DNA of 64,000 nt from Novosphingobium profundi (GTDB taxonomy: Bacteria; Pseudomonadota; Alphaproteobacteria; Sphingomonadales; Sphingomonadaceae): the NCBI RefSeq assembly GCF_018491765.1, contig NZ_JABWCU010000008.1, forward strand, positions 211,034 to 275,033, written 5' to 3'. Both the position numbers and the translations under genes were made by a program. How positions within the stretch are numbered: position 1 is the stretch's first letter; each line of letters begins with the position of its first letter. This document shows positions 1 through 8,530 of this stretch, piece by piece. Below the pieces are notes generated by a model. That model was not told where the DNA came from, ran no database searches, and saw nothing but the letters and a program-made list of their open reading frames with translations.

Positions 1-53
1 CATACAACGCCCGCGATCGTCCCGGATTCCACGCCGGATATCGAGATCCGCGC

Positions 54-1643
54 ATGAGTGCCCTGCCCGGACCGCGCTATCTCGTTCCTCTCCTGGTTCT
101 TGCTCTCAGCCTTGCCTGCCTCCTGATCGCCCCTCTGCACATCCTGCTGGTGATCATGGTTCCGGTATTTCTGCTGACCTTCCTAGATTTCTTCCAGAAC
201 CGCCACGCCCTTCGCCGCAACTACCCACTCATCGCCCGGGTGCGCTGGCTGTTCGAGGATCTCCGTCCCTTCCTGCGCGCCTATGTCGTGGAGAGCGACC
301 GCGAGGGTCGCCCATTCACCATCGATGAGCGCAGCCTCGTCTACGCGCGCGCCAAAGGCGAAGTCTCGACGCACCCGATGGGCACCGAGCTCGACGTCTA
401 CTCGGACGAGTACGAATGGCTCGGTCACTCGATCGCGCCCAACGAAGCGGCTCCGGAAAGCTGGCACGTGCGCGTCGGCGGCGATGAATGCGCCAAGCCC
501 TATAGCACGTCCCTCCTCAACATCTCGGCGATGAGCTTCGGCGCGCTGTCGGCCAACGCGATCGAATCGCTCAACAAAGGCGCTGCCATCGGCGGGTTCG
601 CGCATGACACCGGCGAGGGCTCGATCAGCCGCTACCACCGCAAGCACGGCGGCGACCTGATCTGGGAACTGGGTAGCGGCTACTTCGGATGCCGCCACAA
701 GGACGGCAGCTTCAACCCCGAGCTGTTCGCCGAGCAAGCACGCGACGACCAGGTCAAGATGGTCGAAATCAAGCTCAGCCAGGGTGCAAAGCCCGGACAT
801 GGCGGTGTGCTTCCCGGCGCCAAGGTCACTCCGGAAATTGCCGAGGCGCGCAAGGTCGACATCGGCGAGGACTGCATCTCACCCGCAGCCCACCCCGCTT
901 TTCAGACTCCGATTGAGTTGCTCGAATTTACCGCGCGGCTGCGTGAGCTCTCGGGCGGCAAGCCAGCGGGCCTCAAGCTCTGCGTCGGACAGCCCCATGA
1001 AGTCATGGCGCTGATGAAGGCGATCGTCGAAACCGGAATCGCGCCGGACTTCATTGTCGTCGATGGCGCCGAAGGCGGCACCGGTGCGGCACCCCAGGAA
1101 CTGACCGACAACGTTGGCATGCCCTTGCGCGAAGGCCTGATCCTGATGCGCAATGCGCTGGTCGGCAGCAATCTCAAGGACCGCGTCCGCCTCGGAGCCT
1201 CGGGCAAGATTCACTCGGGCGCGGGCATGGCGCGCGCTTTCGCGCTCGGCGCCGACTGGTGCAACGCCGCGCGCCCCTTCATGTTCGCACTGGGCTGCGT
1301 GCAATCGATGAAGTGCCACACGGGCGAATGCCCGACCGGCGTCGCCACACAAGTCGCCTGGCGCCAGAAGGGTCTCGTCGTCGACGACAAGGCCGAACGC
1401 GTCGCGCGCTTCCAACACGAGACTCTCAAGGCATTGCGCGAGATCGTCGTTGCCATGGGATACCGCAGTCCCTGGGAGCTGACTCAGCACGACATGTACC
1501 AGCGCATCGACAGCGCCAAGGCCGGTCCGCTCGACGAAGTCTATCCCTTCATCCAGCCCGGACAATTGCTCGCCGATGCGGATAGTACGCCCTACGCACG
1601 CGCGTGGAAGGTGGCGAGCGCGGAAACGTTCCGGCGGGTCTAG
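54..1643 (+). CDS. FMN-binding glutamate synthase family protein
   Basis: A 529-residue protein related to the central FMN-binding domain of the glutamate synthase large subunit. It lacks the glutaminase and C-terminal beta-helix domains, so it is not a full GltB. Two hydrophobic segments at about residues 5-45 suggest a membrane anchor at the N-terminus. The core shows the flavin-site segment EGGTGAAP and a cysteine cluster GCVQSMKCHTGECPTG near residue 420, which is where the family carries its 3Fe-4S cluster. Members of this stand-alone group are usually annotated as glutamate synthase-like oxidoreductases of unknown substrate. I see no strong ribosome-binding site before the ATG. The gene lies 180 bp ahead of the quinone oxidoreductase gene on the same strand, with a palindromic repeat between them. 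Confidence 0.85.
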   Translation: MSALPGPRYLVPLLVLALSLACLLIAPLHILLVIMVPVFLLTFLDFFQNRHALRRNYPLIARVRWLFEDLRPFLRAYVVESDREGRPFTIDERSLVYARAKGEVSTHPMGTELDVYSDEYEWLGHSIAPNEAAPESWHVRVGGDECAKPYSTSLLNISAMSFGALSANAIESLNKGAAIGGFAHDTGEGSISRYHRKHGGDLIWELGSGYFGCRHKDGSFNPELFAEQARDDQVKMVEIKLSQGAKPGHGGVLPGAKVTPEIAEARKVDIGEDCISPAAHPAFQTPIELLEFTARLRELSGGKPAGLKLCVGQPHEVMALMKAIVETGIAPDFIVVDGAEGGTGAAPQELTDNVGMPLREGLILMRNALVGSNLKDRVRLGASGKIHSGAGMARAFALGADWCNAARPFMFALGCVQSMKCHTGECPTGVATQVAWRQKGLVVDDKAERVARFQHETLKALREIVVAMGYRSPWELTQHDMYQRIDSAKAGPLDEVYPFIQPGQLLADADSTPYARAWKVASAETFRRV

Positions 1644-1705
1644 AGAGTTTAGAGCATTGTAACCGCTCAAGTTGCCATTGCCGTGAAGCAATCGAAGAGA
1701 GGCCT

Positions 1706-1743
1706 GACGGTATACGGGGTCAAGGGGTGGTAAACCCCTTGAA
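1706..1743 (+). repeat. 38 bp palindromic dispersed repeat, copy 1
   Basis: This 38 bp unit is repeated exactly, in inverse orientation, at 15629-15666. Its core folds as an 8 bp stem (CAAGGGGT pairing with ACCCCTTG) around a GGTAA loop. It lies between two genes and resembles an intergenic REP-type element. Just after it the 10-mer CTTGAATCAC occurs twice (1739-1748 and 1751-1760). Confidence 0.7.
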
Positions 1744-1826
1744 TCACGGCTTGAATCACACGCCTACCAAATCCTGCCCCGGTTCCTATCTAAAACCTTG
1801 AAACCCAACCCAGGACAGGAATCTTG

Positions 1827-2807
1827 ATGACCAGCGCCTACCGCATGATCGTTGCCGAGCACGGCGGACCCGAGAAAGTTTCACGTGAAACATTCAAGGT
1901 CCCCTCCCCTGGTCCTGGCCAGATCCTGATCGAAACCGAAGCCGTCGGCCTCAACTTCATCGACACTTATTACCGGGCGGGCCTCTATGCCGACGCACTG
2001 CCTATCGTGCTCGGTTCGGAAAGCGTGGGAACGATCGTCGCGCTCGGCGAAGGCGTCGAAGGCTTCGCGATCGGTGAGCGCGTGGGCTATACTGGCGCGG
2101 GCGGTGCCTATGCCACGCACCGACTGATCCCGGCAGCCGGCGCTATCCGCGTTCCCGCGACAATCGATCCGAAGATCGCTGCCGCGGTGCTGCTCAAGGG
2201 CCTGACCGCCTGTTACCTGGCCGAGGACACCTTTCCCGCAAAGGCGGGTGACGTGGCGCTGGTCCACGCCGCTGCGGGTGGTGTCGGCTCGCTGCTGGTG
2301 CCCTGGCTGGCCGACAAGGGCGTCACCGTCATCGCCCATTGCGGAAGCAAGGCCAAGGCGGACAGCGTCCCCGTCCCCGCGAGCCATTCGCTTCATTGCA
2401 GCTTTGCCGAATTGCCGGACAAGGTTCGTGAGTTGACCGATGGGGCAATGTGCCAGGTCGTCTACGACGGCGTCGGCGCGGCGAGTTGGGAGGCCTCGCT
2501 CGCCTGCCTGCGCAGCCGGGGGCTGATCGCCAGCTTCGGCAACGCATCGGGTCCGGTCCCCCCGGTACCGATGCTTGACCTGATGAAGGCGGGCGGCGGC
2601 TCGCTTTTCGCCACGCGGCCCACGCTCGCCCACTACATCGCCACCCCCGAAGCGCGCGATGCCAGTGCAGCCAAGCTGTTCGATCGCATCGCCACTGGAG
2701 TCTTGAAGGTCAAAATCGGGCAGACGTTCGCGCTGGACCAGGCCGCCGAGGCGCACCGCGCCCTGGAAAGCCGGGCCACGACCGGATCGACCGTGCTGAT
2801 CCCCTGA
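1827..2807 (+). CDS. NADPH:quinone oxidoreductase (zinc-independent MDR family)
   Basis: A 326-residue medium-chain dehydrogenase/reductase of the quinone oxidoreductase (QOR/zeta-crystallin) type, predicted to reduce quinones with NADPH in the cytoplasm. The N-terminal GroES-like half contains the family stretch GLNFIDTYYRAGLY. The nucleotide-binding motif AAAGGVGSLLVPWL follows at about residue 150. No zinc-ligand cysteines are visible, which fits the QOR branch. I chose the ATG at 1827 because AGGACAGG sits 8 nt upstream; a TTG directly before it is a less likely start. A parS-like palindrome is embedded near the 5' end, so these codons have a second role. The gene ends before a bidirectional terminator shared with the convergent TerC-family gene. 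Confidence 0.9.
   Translation: MTSAYRMIVAEHGGPEKVSRETFKVPSPGPGQILIETEAVGLNFIDTYYRAGLYADALPIVLGSESVGTIVALGEGVEGFAIGERVGYTGAGGAYATHRLIPAAGAIRVPATIDPKIAAAVLLKGLTACYLAEDTFPAKAGDVALVHAAAGGVGSLLVPWLADKGVTVIAHCGSKAKADSVPVPASHSLHCSFAELPDKVRELTDGAMCQVVYDGVGAASWEASLACLRSRGLIASFGNASGPVPPVPMLDLMKAGGGSLFATRPTLAHYIATPEARDASAAKLFDRIATGVLKVKIGQTFALDQAAEAHRALESRATTGSTVLIP
1877..1892. promoter_or_regulatory. parS: parS centromere site (ParB binding), one mismatch
   Basis: AGTTTCACGTGAAACA matches the bacterial parS consensus TGTTTCACGTGAAACA at 15 of 16 positions; the inner 14 bp are a perfect palindrome. It lies inside the quinone oxidoreductase gene, about 4.8 kb to the left of the predicted origin. ParB loads at such sites to segregate origins. 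parA and parB are not in this window. Confidence 0.88.
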
Positions 2808-2829
2808 TCGCCCCACCACCGAATACACG

Positions 2830-2868
2830 AAGGGCCCGCGAGACTGGAGTGTCTTGCGGGCCCTTTTT
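2830..2868. terminator. Bidirectional Rho-independent terminator
   Basis: A 15 bp stem (2830-2844 with 2851-2865, one G:T pair) closes a 6 nt loop and runs into five Ts on the + strand. The AA before the stem gives weaker T-richness on the - strand. It separates the convergent quinone oxidoreductase and TerC-family genes. Confidence 0.85.
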
Positions 2869-2888
2869 CGTGTGTCGTGCAATTGAAG

Positions 2889-3602
2889 TCAGAACAGCGA
2901 GACAATGCCCAGCTGCGGATCGATCCATCCCTCGTAGATCATCTTGCAGGCGACGTAGAGGATGACGACGAGGCCCAGATAGGCAATCCAGCGGTAACGC
3001 CCGATGACCCGCGCCAGAGCGTTCGCGGCAAGCCCCATCAGCGCCACCGAAAGCAGCAGCCCGACGATGAGGATGCCGGGATGCTCGCGCGCAGCGCCGG
3101 CCACGCCAAGCACGTTGTCGAGGCTCATCGAAACGTCGGCGACCGCCACGGCCCAAGCCGCGCCGGCGAAGCTCTTCGCCGATTTCAGCCCCGAATGCTC
3201 GTCCCCCTCGATCTCGGGCGAACCCACATTGCCCGAATCCTCGCGCAGTTCGCGCCAGAACTTCCAGGCCACCCACAAGAGCAGCAAGCCGCCCGCGAAG
3301 ATCAAGCCGACGACACCGAGCAACCAGGTCACCATCAGGGCAAAGGCGATGCGCAGGAAAAGCGCGGCGCCGATGCCGATCAGAATCACTTTCTTGCGGT
3401 CCGCTGCAGGAAGACCCGCCGCGAGTGCACCCACGACGATGGCGTTGTCGCCCGCCAGCAGCAAGTCGATCATCAGGACCTGCCCGAAGGCGGCCAAGGC
3501 CGCCGGTTCGGTGATGTTGGCGAAGTCCGAGGCGATATGCTGCCAGATCTCGGCCGGTCCGCCCAGCGAGGCGGATGCGACCAAGGCTCCAAGGATAGTC
3601 AC
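2889..3602 (-). CDS. TerC/YjbE-family integral membrane protein
   Basis: A 237-residue polytopic membrane protein of the TerC superfamily, closest to the YjbE branch annotated as putative metal-ion transporters, recently linked to metal export and metalation of secreted enzymes. Hydrophobic segments alternate with the conserved acidic stretches DLLLAGDNAIVVG (about residues 46-58) and DVSMSLDNVLGVAG in the second half; these two Asp-Asn motifs are hallmarks of the fold. The start is GTG at 3602, with a G-rich stretch about 11 nt upstream. It lies 24 bp downstream of rho in the same direction, so the two may share a transcript. The transported ion cannot be told from sequence. Confidence 0.88.
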   Translation of the reverse strand: MTILGALVASASLGGPAEIWQHIASDFANITEPAALAAFGQVLMIDLLLAGDNAIVVGALAAGLPAADRKKVILIGIGAALFLRIAFALMVTWLLGVVGLIFAGGLLLLWVAWKFWRELREDSGNVGSPEIEGDEHSGLKSAKSFAGAAWAVAVADVSMSLDNVLGVAGAAREHPGILIVGLLLSVALMGLAANALARVIGRYRWIAYLGLVVILYVACKMIYEGWIDPQLGIVSLF

Positions 3603-3626
3603 GTAGTAAAGCCCCCGCTTGTCCGC

Positions 3627-4883
3627 TTACTGGTTCATCGTCGCGAAGAAGTCCTCGTTGGTCTTGGAGTCCTTCATCTTGTCGAGGAGGAACTCCATCG
3701 CATCGATGGTGCCCATCTGCATGAGGATGCGGCGCAGCAGCCACATCTTCGAGAGCTGGTCCTTGGGAACCAGCAGCTCTTCCTTGCGGGTGCCCGACTT
3801 GCCCACGTCGAGCGCGGGGAAGATGCGCTTGTCGGCAACCTTGCGATCAAGCACGATTTCCGAGTTACCGGTGCCCTTGAACTCTTCGAAGATGACTTCG
3901 TCCATGCGGCTGCCGGTGTCGATCAGCGCGGTGGCGATGATCGAGAGCGAACCGCCCTCCTCGATGTTGCGCGCCGCGCCGAAGAAGCGCTTGGGGCGCT
4001 GCAGGGCGTTGGCATCGACACCGCCGGTCAGGACCTTGCCCGAGCTCGGCACCACGGTGTTGTAGGCCCGGCCCAGACGCGTGATCGAGTCGAGCAGGAT
4101 GACCACGTCGCGCTTGTGCTCGACGAGGCGCTTGGCCTTCTCGATCACCATTTCAGCAACCTGGACGTGGCGCTGCGCGGGTTCGTCGAAGGTCGAGGAA
4201 ATGACCTCGCCCTTCACCGAGCGCTGCATGTCGGTAACTTCCTCGGGGCGTTCGTCGACCAGCAGGACGAGCAGGAACACCTCGGGGTGGTTGTCGGTGA
4301 TGGCCTTGGCCATGTTCTGCAACAGAACGGTCTTACCCGTGCGGGGCGGCGCGACGATCAGTGCGCGCTGGCCCTTGCCCTGCGGGCTGATGAGATCGAT
4401 GACGCGCGCCGACTTGTCCTTGACCGTCGGGTCGAGACTGTCGAGCTTGAGACGCTCGTCGGGATAGAGCGGGGTCAGGTTGTCGAAGTTGGTGCGGTGG
4501 CGCACGGCGTCGGGATCGTCGAAGTTGACCTTGGTCAGCTTGGTGATCGCGAAGTAGCGCTCGCCGTCACGAGGCGCGCGAATCTCGCCTTCGACGGTGT
4601 CGCCCGTGCGCAGGCCCCACTTGCGGACCTGGTTGGGCGAGACGTAGATATCGTCGGGGCCCGCGAGGTAGTTGGCCTCGGGGCTGCGCAGGAAGCCGAA
4701 ACCGTCGGTGAGCACTTCGATCGTGCCCAGGCCCATGATTTCCTCGCCGTCCTCGGCGACTTCCTTGAGAATCCCGAACATGAGATCCTGGCGGCGCATG
4801 GTGGAGGCGCCTTCGACGCCCATTTCCTCTGCCATCTCGACCAGTTCGGCCGGCGTTTTCTTCTTGAGTTCTTTCAGATGCAT
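3627..4883 (-). CDS. rho: Transcription termination factor Rho
   Basis: A 418-residue RNA-dependent ATPase/helicase that terminates transcription. The N-terminal helical domain (residues 1-45) and the cold-shock-like primary RNA-binding domain ([13 protein letters not shown], from residue 61) are present. The ATPase core has Walker A PPRTGKT (179-185) and a Walker B segment ending VDERPEE (209-215). The length is normal. I place the start at 4883 (MHLKELKKK), because the open frame upstream of it carries no family sequence. Rho, HemJ and HemE precede the origin in Caulobacter in the same order, which supports the origin call here. About 260 bp separate it from hemJ, room for its own promoter and leader. 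Confidence 0.97.
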   Translation of the reverse strand: MHLKELKKKTPAELVEMAEEMGVEGASTMRRQDLMFGILKEVAEDGEEIMGLGTIEVLTDGFGFLRSPEANYLAGPDDIYVSPNQVRKWGLRTGDTVEGEIRAPRDGERYFAITKLTKVNFDDPDAVRHRTNFDNLTPLYPDERLKLDSLDPTVKDKSARVIDLISPQGKGQRALIVAPPRTGKTVLLQNMAKAITDNHPEVFLLVLLVDERPEEVTDMQRSVKGEVISSTFDEPAQRHVQVAEMVIEKAKRLVEHKRDVVILLDSITRLGRAYNTVVPSSGKVLTGGVDANALQRPKRFFGAARNIEEGGSLSIIATALIDTGSRMDEVIFEEFKGTGNSEIVLDRKVADKRIFPALDVGKSGTRKEELLVPKDQLSKMWLLRRILMQMGTIDAMEFLLDKMKDSKTNEDFFATMNQ

Positions 4884-5147
4884 TTGTCTGGATTCCGAAT
4901 GGAAAAAAGGAGGGTCGGCCGGAAGGGATCGAGGGGCTTGGGGAAAGCAGATCCGGGTCGGCGAACGCGAAGGCCGCCGTGGTTCCGGGACAGCGCTGCA
5001 AATAAGCCTTTGCCAGCCTCGGGTCAATGACTCGTGACACGGCGCGCCGCTGCTTCGGGCCCGATGCGGCCCAGGCTGCGGTAAACGGATTTGCGATGGC
5101 GGACGGGGTTCGGGGTGGGTCCCCCCAGAAATCCCCTGGAAGAGGCC

Positions 5148-5591
5148 TTAGAAGGGCTTCACGACCACCAGGATGACCACGACGACCGCGACCAGGCTGG
5201 GCACCTCGTTGAGCATGCGCAGCGCCTTGGCGCTCATCGTGCGCTCGCCCTTCGCCAGCTTCTTGCCGTAGCTCACCAGCCAGCCATGGTAGGCCGAGAG
5301 CCCGAGCACGAAGAGCAGCTTGGCGTGGAGCCAGGGTGCGGACCAGTACTGCATCGCGGTCGCAAGGGCGATGCCGAAGACCCAGACCATGATCAGCGAA
5401 GGGGTCAGGATGATCTTGCGCAGCTTGGCCTCGCGATCGATCCAGCGCGCCTCTTCGGGCGAACCCGGCTCCGCTTCCTGGTGATAGACGAAATAGCGCG
5501 GGAGCATGAACAGCCCGGCCATCCAGAAGATCACGAAGATGATGTGACCGGCCTTGAGCCAGAGATAGGTGGTCTGCAAGATCTGCTCCAT
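5148..5591 (-). CDS. hemJ: Protoporphyrinogen oxidase HemJ
   Basis: A 147-residue membrane protein of the CopD/UPF0093 family that oxidises protoporphyrinogen IX to protoporphyrin IX, the penultimate step of heme synthesis in many proteobacteria. Four hydrophobic segments are visible. Conserved family stretches include KAGHIIFVIFWMAGLFMLPR near the N-terminus, LHAKLLFVLGLSAYHGWL in the middle and a C-terminal LNEVPS. The histidines in the first and third segments are those thought to bind heme. It lies 81 bp downstream of hemE on the same strand, so two heme-pathway enzymes are probably co-transcribed. Confidence 0.92.
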   Translation of the reverse strand: MEQILQTTYLWLKAGHIIFVIFWMAGLFMLPRYFVYHQEAEPGSPEEARWIDREAKLRKIILTPSLIMVWVFGIALATAMQYWSAPWLHAKLLFVLGLSAYHGWLVSYGKKLAKGERTMSAKALRMLNEVPSLVAVVVVILVVVKPF

Positions 5592-5672
5592 GCGGCGTGG
5601 ACGTCCCTCTTGAAAGCGTTCGTTCTGCCCTGTCGGCCGCTATCTAGGATCGCAAGGCCGGTCTGGAAAGGG

Positions 5673-6701
5673 TCAGTTGCGTTCCCAGGCCCGTACGACG
5701 GCCAGAAGCCGCTCGACATGGGCGATCGGGGTGTGCTGGCCGATGCCGTGTCCGAGATTGAAGACATGGGGGCGGTTCGCGAAGGCATCAAGCACGCGGC
5801 GCGCACCGCTCTCCAGATCAGGCCCGCCCGCGAGCACCTGGAGCGGATCGAAATTGCCCTGGACGGGCATTCCTGCGGGCAGTTCGCGCGCGGCCCAGAC
5901 CGGGTCGATGGTCTCGTCGACACCGACCGCGTCGACACCGGTCTCGCGGGCGTAGCCGGGAAGCTTCTCGCCCGCTCCCTTGGGAAAGCCGATGATTGGG
6001 GTTTCAGGATGACGCTTGCGCACTTCGTCCACGATCCGCGCGTTGGGCGCGATCACCCAGCGCTCGAACTGGGTCGGCGACAGAGTCCCGGCCCAGGAGT
6101 CGAAGAGCTGCACCGCTTCGGCGCCGGCTTCGATCTGGCCGCACAGATATTCCACGGTCACCCCGGTCACTGCATCGATGATCGCCTGGAAGCCTTCCGG
6201 ATCGGCGTAAGCCATCGCGCGCGTCTCCGCCTGGTCACGACTCCCCTCGCCTGCGGTCATGTACGTGGCGACCGTCCAGGGCGATCCTGCAAAGCCCAGC
6301 ATCGTCGTTTCGGTTCCCAGCTGGGCGCGAACCTTGCGAACCGTTTCGTAGATCGGTGAGAGTCGTTCGGGCACCGGGACGAGAGCCTCGAGGGCATGAT
6401 CGACGAGCCGGGGAGTCAGCCTGGGCCCCTCGCCAGCCAGGAAGGTGAGGTCCTGCCCCATCGCGTAAGGCACGATCAGGATGTCGGAGAAGAGGATCGC
6501 GCCGTCGAAGCCGAAGCGGCGGATGGGTTGCAGGGTGATCTCGGCAGCCGCGTCGGTATCGTAGACGAGGGCCAGGAATCCGCCCTTCTCGGCTCGCAAG
6601 GCGCGGTATTCGGGCAGATAGCGGCCAGCCTGGCGCATGAGCCATACCGGGCGCTTGTGCGTGTTCGTACCGCGCAGAGTGTCGAGAAGAAGACCAGGCA
6701 T
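5673..6701 (-). CDS. hemE: Uroporphyrinogen decarboxylase
   Basis: A 342-residue cytoplasmic enzyme that removes the four acetate carboxyls of uroporphyrinogen III to give coproporphyrinogen III. The signature PVWLMRQAGRYLPEYR lies at residues 18-33, and the second signature GFAGSPWTVATYM follows in the middle. The length is typical. The gene forms the left border of the predicted replication origin, as in Caulobacter and Rickettsia, so its promoter must lie within or beside the A/T-rich unwinding region at 6721-6748. Confidence 0.97.
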   Translation of the reverse strand: MPGLLLDTLRGTNTHKRPVWLMRQAGRYLPEYRALRAEKGGFLALVYDTDAAAEITLQPIRRFGFDGAILFSDILIVPYAMGQDLTFLAGEGPRLTPRLVDHALEALVPVPERLSPIYETVRKVRAQLGTETTMLGFAGSPWTVATYMTAGEGSRDQAETRAMAYADPEGFQAIIDAVTGVTVEYLCGQIEAGAEAVQLFDSWAGTLSPTQFERWVIAPNARIVDEVRKRHPETPIIGFPKGAGEKLPGYARETGVDAVGVDETIDPVWAARELPAGMPVQGNFDPLQVLAGGPDLESGARRVLDAFANRPHVFNLGHGIGQHTPIAHVERLLAVVRAWERN

Positions 6702-6720
6702 CGCGTTCTATTCCGATCCA

Positions 6721-6748
6721 ATCAAAAAAATTTAGAATTTTTATAAAA
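6721..6748. other. A/T-rich tract, candidate DNA unwinding element
   Basis: About 26 of the 30 bases from 6721 to 6750 are A or T, including a run of seven A and tracts of three to five T. This stands out sharply in a high-GC sequence. Its position next to the DnaA-box-like sites suggests the duplex-opening region of the origin. It may also serve as part of the hemE promoter. Confidence 0.65.
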
Positions 6749-6829
6749 GGTTGAAGGAGTCTGTTGGCCCTGTGGATATCGGGGATTGGCGGGCAATGCC
6801 CGAATTGTCCCCGGATGAACAGTGCCGAT

Positions 6830-6935
6830 GAGTCCGAACGACTCTTGCTGACTCCCGAGTCAAAGATTCGTTATCCGCACTCTCCACAGGCTGTGGATGG
6901 AATCTGGAGCCTGTCCAGAAGTGGAGGAGTGAATC
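6830..6935. promoter_or_regulatory. Cluster of seven GANTC (CcrM-type) methylation sites
   Basis: GANTC occurs at 6830, 6840, 6850, 6857, 6865, 6900 and 6931. In alphaproteobacteria this is the target of the cell-cycle methyltransferase CcrM. Seven copies in 106 bp is far above the roughly one per 256 bp expected by chance. The first three are exactly 10 bp apart, on one helix face. Confidence 0.7.
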
Positions 6936-7051
6936 CGGGGTAGCGGGGAGGAAAGCGACCTCTCCGGTTGTCACCGGTTCTGTCCCGTGGTTTATGGCCC
7001 CTCTATCCACAGGGCTGTCCCGTTCCCCCGGAAGGACGCTAAAGGGCTGGC

Positions 7052-7897
7052 ATGGCACGTTTCCACCTCCACCTCCTCTCGGACTCGACCGGCGAAACGC
7101 TCGAGATGATCGCCAAGGCCGCGCTTGCGCAGTTCGACGATACCGAAGTCCTGCGCCACTTCTGGCCGATGGTCCGCTCGCAGCAGCACCTCGATCGGAT
7201 CATGGGCGAGATCGCCAGCAATCCAGGCCTCGTCTTCTTCACGCTCGTCAACGAGGATACCCGCAGCCGGCTCGAGGAGAAGTGCCAGTTGCTCGGCCTG
7301 CCTGCGATCGCGGTGCTCGACGGGGTGACCGACGCCCTCGAGGCGCTGCTCGGGCAGGAAGCCAAGGGGCGCCCCGGACGCCAGCACAAGCTCGACGACG
7401 CCTACTTTGCGCGCGTCGACGCGATCCAGTTCACCATCGCCCACGACGATGGCATTGCCTGGGAGGACTGGGAGGAGGCCGATATCATCCTTGCCGGCGT
7501 CTCGCGCACCAGCAAGACACCGACCTCGATCTACCTCGCCAACCGCGGGTTCAAGGTGGCCAATATCCCGATCGTGCCCGAGAGCCCTCCCCCGGGGCTT
7601 CTGTTCGGGCTCAAGCGGCCGATGGTGGTGGGGCTCACCACCGCGCCCGAGCGCCTGATCCAGGTGCGGCGCAATCGCCTGCTCTCGCTCAGCCAGTCGC
7701 CCGATACCGATTACGTCCAGCAGGAGAAGGTCGAAAGCGAAGTGAAATACGCAAGGCGTATGTTCGCGGACAATTCCTGGCCGGTCATCGACGTGACCCG
7801 CCGTTCGATCGAGGAGACGGCGGCGGCGGTGATCAACCTCTTCAACGAACGCAAGGCCTCGGGTCGGCAGGGCCAGATCGGCCCGAAGCCGATTTGA
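7052..7897 (+). CDS. ppsR: Bifunctional kinase/pyrophosphorylase PpsR (DUF299)
   Basis: A 281-residue regulator that phosphorylates and dephosphorylates PEP synthase or pyruvate phosphate dikinase on a threonine, using ADP as donor in the kinase direction. The family's P-loop-like segment GVSRTSKTPTS is at residues 149-159, and the opening LHLLSDSTGET (6-16) is characteristic. This is the gene called RP001 or CC0001 at the right border of the Rickettsia and Caulobacter origins. Its PEP synthase or PPDK target is not in the window. The promoter must lie in the oriC region. Confidence 0.95.
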   Translation: MARFHLHLLSDSTGETLEMIAKAALAQFDDTEVLRHFWPMVRSQQHLDRIMGEIASNPGLVFFTLVNEDTRSRLEEKCQLLGLPAIAVLDGVTDALEALLGQEAKGRPGRQHKLDDAYFARVDAIQFTIAHDDGIAWEDWEEADIILAGVSRTSKTPTSIYLANRGFKVANIPIVPESPPPGLLFGLKRPMVVGLTTAPERLIQVRRNRLLSLSQSPDTDYVQQEKVESEVKYARRMFADNSWPVIDVTRRSIEETAAAVINLFNERKASGRQGQIGPKPI

Positions 7898-7933
7898 GCC
7901 CCCAGGGCTATCTGAACAAACGAGCAGCGAACC

Positions 7934-8530
7934 ATGATCGTACTTGCATCGAAGAGCGCCTCGCGCCGCGCCATGCTCGAAGCGGCCGATATCGCCTTCA
8001 CCGTGAAGCCCTCGCAGGTCGACGAGCGCGCCATCGAGGAGGCGCTCGGCGAGGCTGCCCCACACGACGTCGCCCTGGCGCTGGCGCGCGCGAAGGCGCT
8101 TGGTGTTTCACGTGAAACACCGGGGGAACTGGTCCTGGGCAGCGATTCGCTGGTCGTTTGCGACGGTGTGCGCTTCGACAAGCCCGCGGACCGCGCGGCA
8201 GCGGCCAAGCACTTGCGCTTCTTTTCGGGCAAGGTGATGCACCTGCACAGCGCCGCAGCGCTCACGCGTGGCAACGAGGTGCTCTGGGCCGAAGCCGCTG
8301 AAGCGCGGCTTCACGTTGCGGCGCTTTCGGACGATTTCATCGAACGCTATCTTGAGGCCGAATGGCCCGAAGTCGGTCACTGCGTCGGCGTGTTCCGTAT
8401 CGAGGGGCGCGGGGTGCAGCTTTTCGACGCGATCGAGGGCGACTACTTCACGATTCTGGGCATGCCCCTGCTCAAGGTCCAGTCCGCCTTGCGCGCGCTG
8501 GGACATCTCGAAGGACATCCGCAACCATGA
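7934..8530 (+). CDS. maf: Maf family nucleotide pyrophosphatase
   Basis: A 198-residue Maf/YceF-like house-cleaning enzyme that hydrolyses non-canonical or excess nucleoside triphosphates to monophosphates. The N-terminal LASKSASRRAML (residues 4-15) is the nucleotide-binding signature, and the segment SDSLV carries the conserved aspartate of the active site. A perfect 16 bp parS palindrome is embedded at 8104-8119, where it encodes GVSRETP. The stop codon overlaps the aroE start in ATGA, so the two are translationally coupled. I cannot assign the substrate subgroup (dTTP/UTP versus m7GTP) from sequence. Confidence 0.92.
   Translation: MIVLASKSASRRAMLEAADIAFTVKPSQVDERAIEEALGEAAPHDVALALARAKALGVSRETPGELVLGSDSLVVCDGVRFDKPADRAAAAKHLRFFSGKVMHLHSAAALTRGNEVLWAEAAEARLHVAALSDDFIERYLEAEWPEVGHCVGVFRIEGRGVQLFDAIEGDYFTILGMPLLKVQSALRALGHLEGHPQP
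8104..8119. promoter_or_regulatory. parS: parS centromere site (ParB binding), perfect consensus
   Basis: TGTTTCACGTGAAACA matches the bacterial parS consensus at all 16 positions. It lies in the maf coding sequence about 1.2 kb to the right of oriC. Together with the site at 1877 it brackets the origin. Confidence 0.95.

Larger units (their letters stand above)
6702..7051. other. oriC: Predicted chromosomal replication origin (oriC)
   Basis: This 350 bp non-coding gap lies between divergent hemE and ppsR, the conserved position of the alphaproteobacterial origin. It holds five 9-mers resembling the DnaA box TTATCCACA: TGTGGATAT at 6771 (reverse, 8/9), TTATCCGCA at 6871 (8/9), CTCTCCACA at 6880 (7/9), TGTGGATGG at 6892 (reverse, 7/9) and CTATCCACA at 7003 (8/9). 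None is perfect. An A/T-rich tract lies at the hemE end and a GANTC cluster in the middle. Genes on both sides point away from the gap. I see no CtrA-type TTAA-N7-TTAA site, unlike Caulobacter. Confidence 0.88.

Noticed and set aside
2877..5030. Open frame of 717 codons on the + strand over the TerC-family and rho genes
   Set aside because: Antisense to rho, a highly conserved gene on the - strand. The product is Arg/His/Gln-rich with no domain.
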